Below, in pieces: positions 5,517-6,070 of a stretch of DNA of 6,070 bases (its first letter is position 1; the number at the start of each line of letters is the position of its first letter). Under the pieces are notes generated by a model. It did no database searches, had not been told where the DNA came from, and was given only the letters and a program-made list of their open reading frames with translations. The DNA comes from Clostridia bacterium (GTDB taxonomy: Bacteria; Bacillota; Clostridia; Christensenellales; Borkfalkiaceae): contig JAIDIR010000137.1 in the NCBI GenBank assembly GCA_029052615.1, positions 1-6,070 of the forward strand, written 5' to 3'. Position numbers and translations under genes: made by a program.

Positions 5517-6070
5517 TTAACCGACGGAGAAATGTACTCCGTCCACATCAAGCTTATCTAAAACAACAAATGCATATTCTTGAACATCAATATCCGTTTC
5601 ATTACTATTTTTAGAAAAGTCTCTCTTAAAAACTATAAGTAACGAAGTGGAATAATTCGGCGTATCTTTATTTGCCTCAACTATTTGCATTCTGCTAATG
5701 CGCGTCTTTTCATAATCGGTATCACTTTTTAGTCTGGACCAACTGCATATGGCAAGCATCTGATTTTCAAAATTAACGGCTATGAGTTGAGTCATAAAAA
5801 TTTCGTCGTATTCAGCTTGCGTTTTAATTAATAAGCTTCTTAAAGGTGGCGAATAGTAGTCGGTATATTTCTCGTAGTTTTCTTCTTCACCCTCAGCGGC
5901 GGTATTATAATAAGCACCTGAAAGACGGTTATCTTGTAAAAAATCATCTTTCAAAACACCGCTAAGTTCCGAATATCTTTTACAAGTTACGGTTGCATTG
6001 TATTTATTACCGTACGAACAAGCGGTAAAAAGACTTATCATAATCACTGCAAATAATAACGGAATAAAGC
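5517..6070 (-). CDS. Probable small lipoprotein of unknown function, 5' end beyond the window
   Basis: The frame is open to the right window edge, giving 183 visible residues. The first visible part, FIPLLFAVIMISLFTAC, is a hydrophobic stretch ending in a lipobox-like FTAC; the cysteine codon is at 6020-6018. This indicates a lipid-anchored protein on the outer face of the membrane. The true start codon must lie a little past base 6070, since the inner GTG at 6047 would cut the signal peptide. The mature part has an acidic, Tyr-rich region (NTAAEGEEENYEKYTDYY) and then a probable beta-rich domain (KTQAEYDEIF, LIAVNFENQMLAIC, SLLIVFKRD, EYAFVVLDKL). The pattern of an 'EY..F' helix before a strand with a Phe-Glu-Asn turn faintly recalls PrcB-type lipoprotein domains, but I do not recognise it. 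Hand-counted rows in this gene range from 25 to 43% GC, against 55-60% in sampled rows of the kinase and thyA. It ends at its own terminator. Confidence 0.8.
   Translation of the reverse strand, partial: FIPLLFAVIMISLFTACSYGNKYNATVTCKRYSELSGVLKDDFLQDNRLSGAYYNTAAEGEEENYEKYTDYYSPPLRSLLIKTQAEYDEIFMTQLIAVNFENQMLAICSWSRLKSDTDYEKTRISRMQIVEANKDTPNYSTSLLIVFKRDFSKNSNETDIDVQEYAFVVLDKLDVDGVHFSVG

Overview
The window reads as chromosomal DNA from a member of the Firmicutes, most likely class Clostridia. This is inferred from protein style (a ThyA variant with an RSND/NNWN active-site loop, and a sensor kinase with tandem extracellular solute-binding domains), AG-rich Shine-Dalgarno sites, sigma-A-type promoters with extended -10 elements, and GC content near 50-60% in most genes. 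No species can be named. All five genes are on the minus strand, so the sequence reads biologically from right to left. No tRNA, rRNA, CRISPR array, insertion sequence or long repeat was seen.

From right to left: (1) 6070-5517, the 3' part of an AT-rich gene for a small secreted lipoprotein of unknown function, with its start beyond the window edge. (2) A 157-base gap with an intrinsic terminator for that gene (5451-5477), then a near-consensus promoter (5404-5432). (3) 5359-2006, a 1117-residue hybrid sensor histidine kinase: signal peptide, two solute-binding-type sensor domains, one membrane segment, a PAS-like domain, HisKA, HATPase and a C-terminal receiver. A terminator (1951-1984) closes it, so it looks like a one-gene transcription unit. 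(4) 1914-1240, a membrane-anchored protein with a SPOR-like module. (5) 1172-342, thymidylate synthase (thyA), with its own promoter and a strong Shine-Dalgarno site. (6) 333-1, the first 111 residues of dihydrofolate reductase (folA), with its ribosome binding site overlapping the thyA stop codon.

Functionally, thyA and folA form the classic thymidylate pair: ThyA makes dTMP from dUMP and oxidises methylene-tetrahydrofolate to dihydrofolate, which DHFR reduces back. The SPOR-like gene lies just upstream in the same direction, with no terminator between, so some read-through into thyA-folA is likely. The kinase is an orphan here: no HPt protein, separate response regulator or transporter accompanies it within the window.

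I found no convincing new multi-gene system. The most useful second looks are the orphan hybrid kinase with unequal sensor domains and no HPt, the unrecognised AT-rich lipoprotein, a DHFR lacking the usual NADPH 2'-phosphate contacts, and several start-site corrections.
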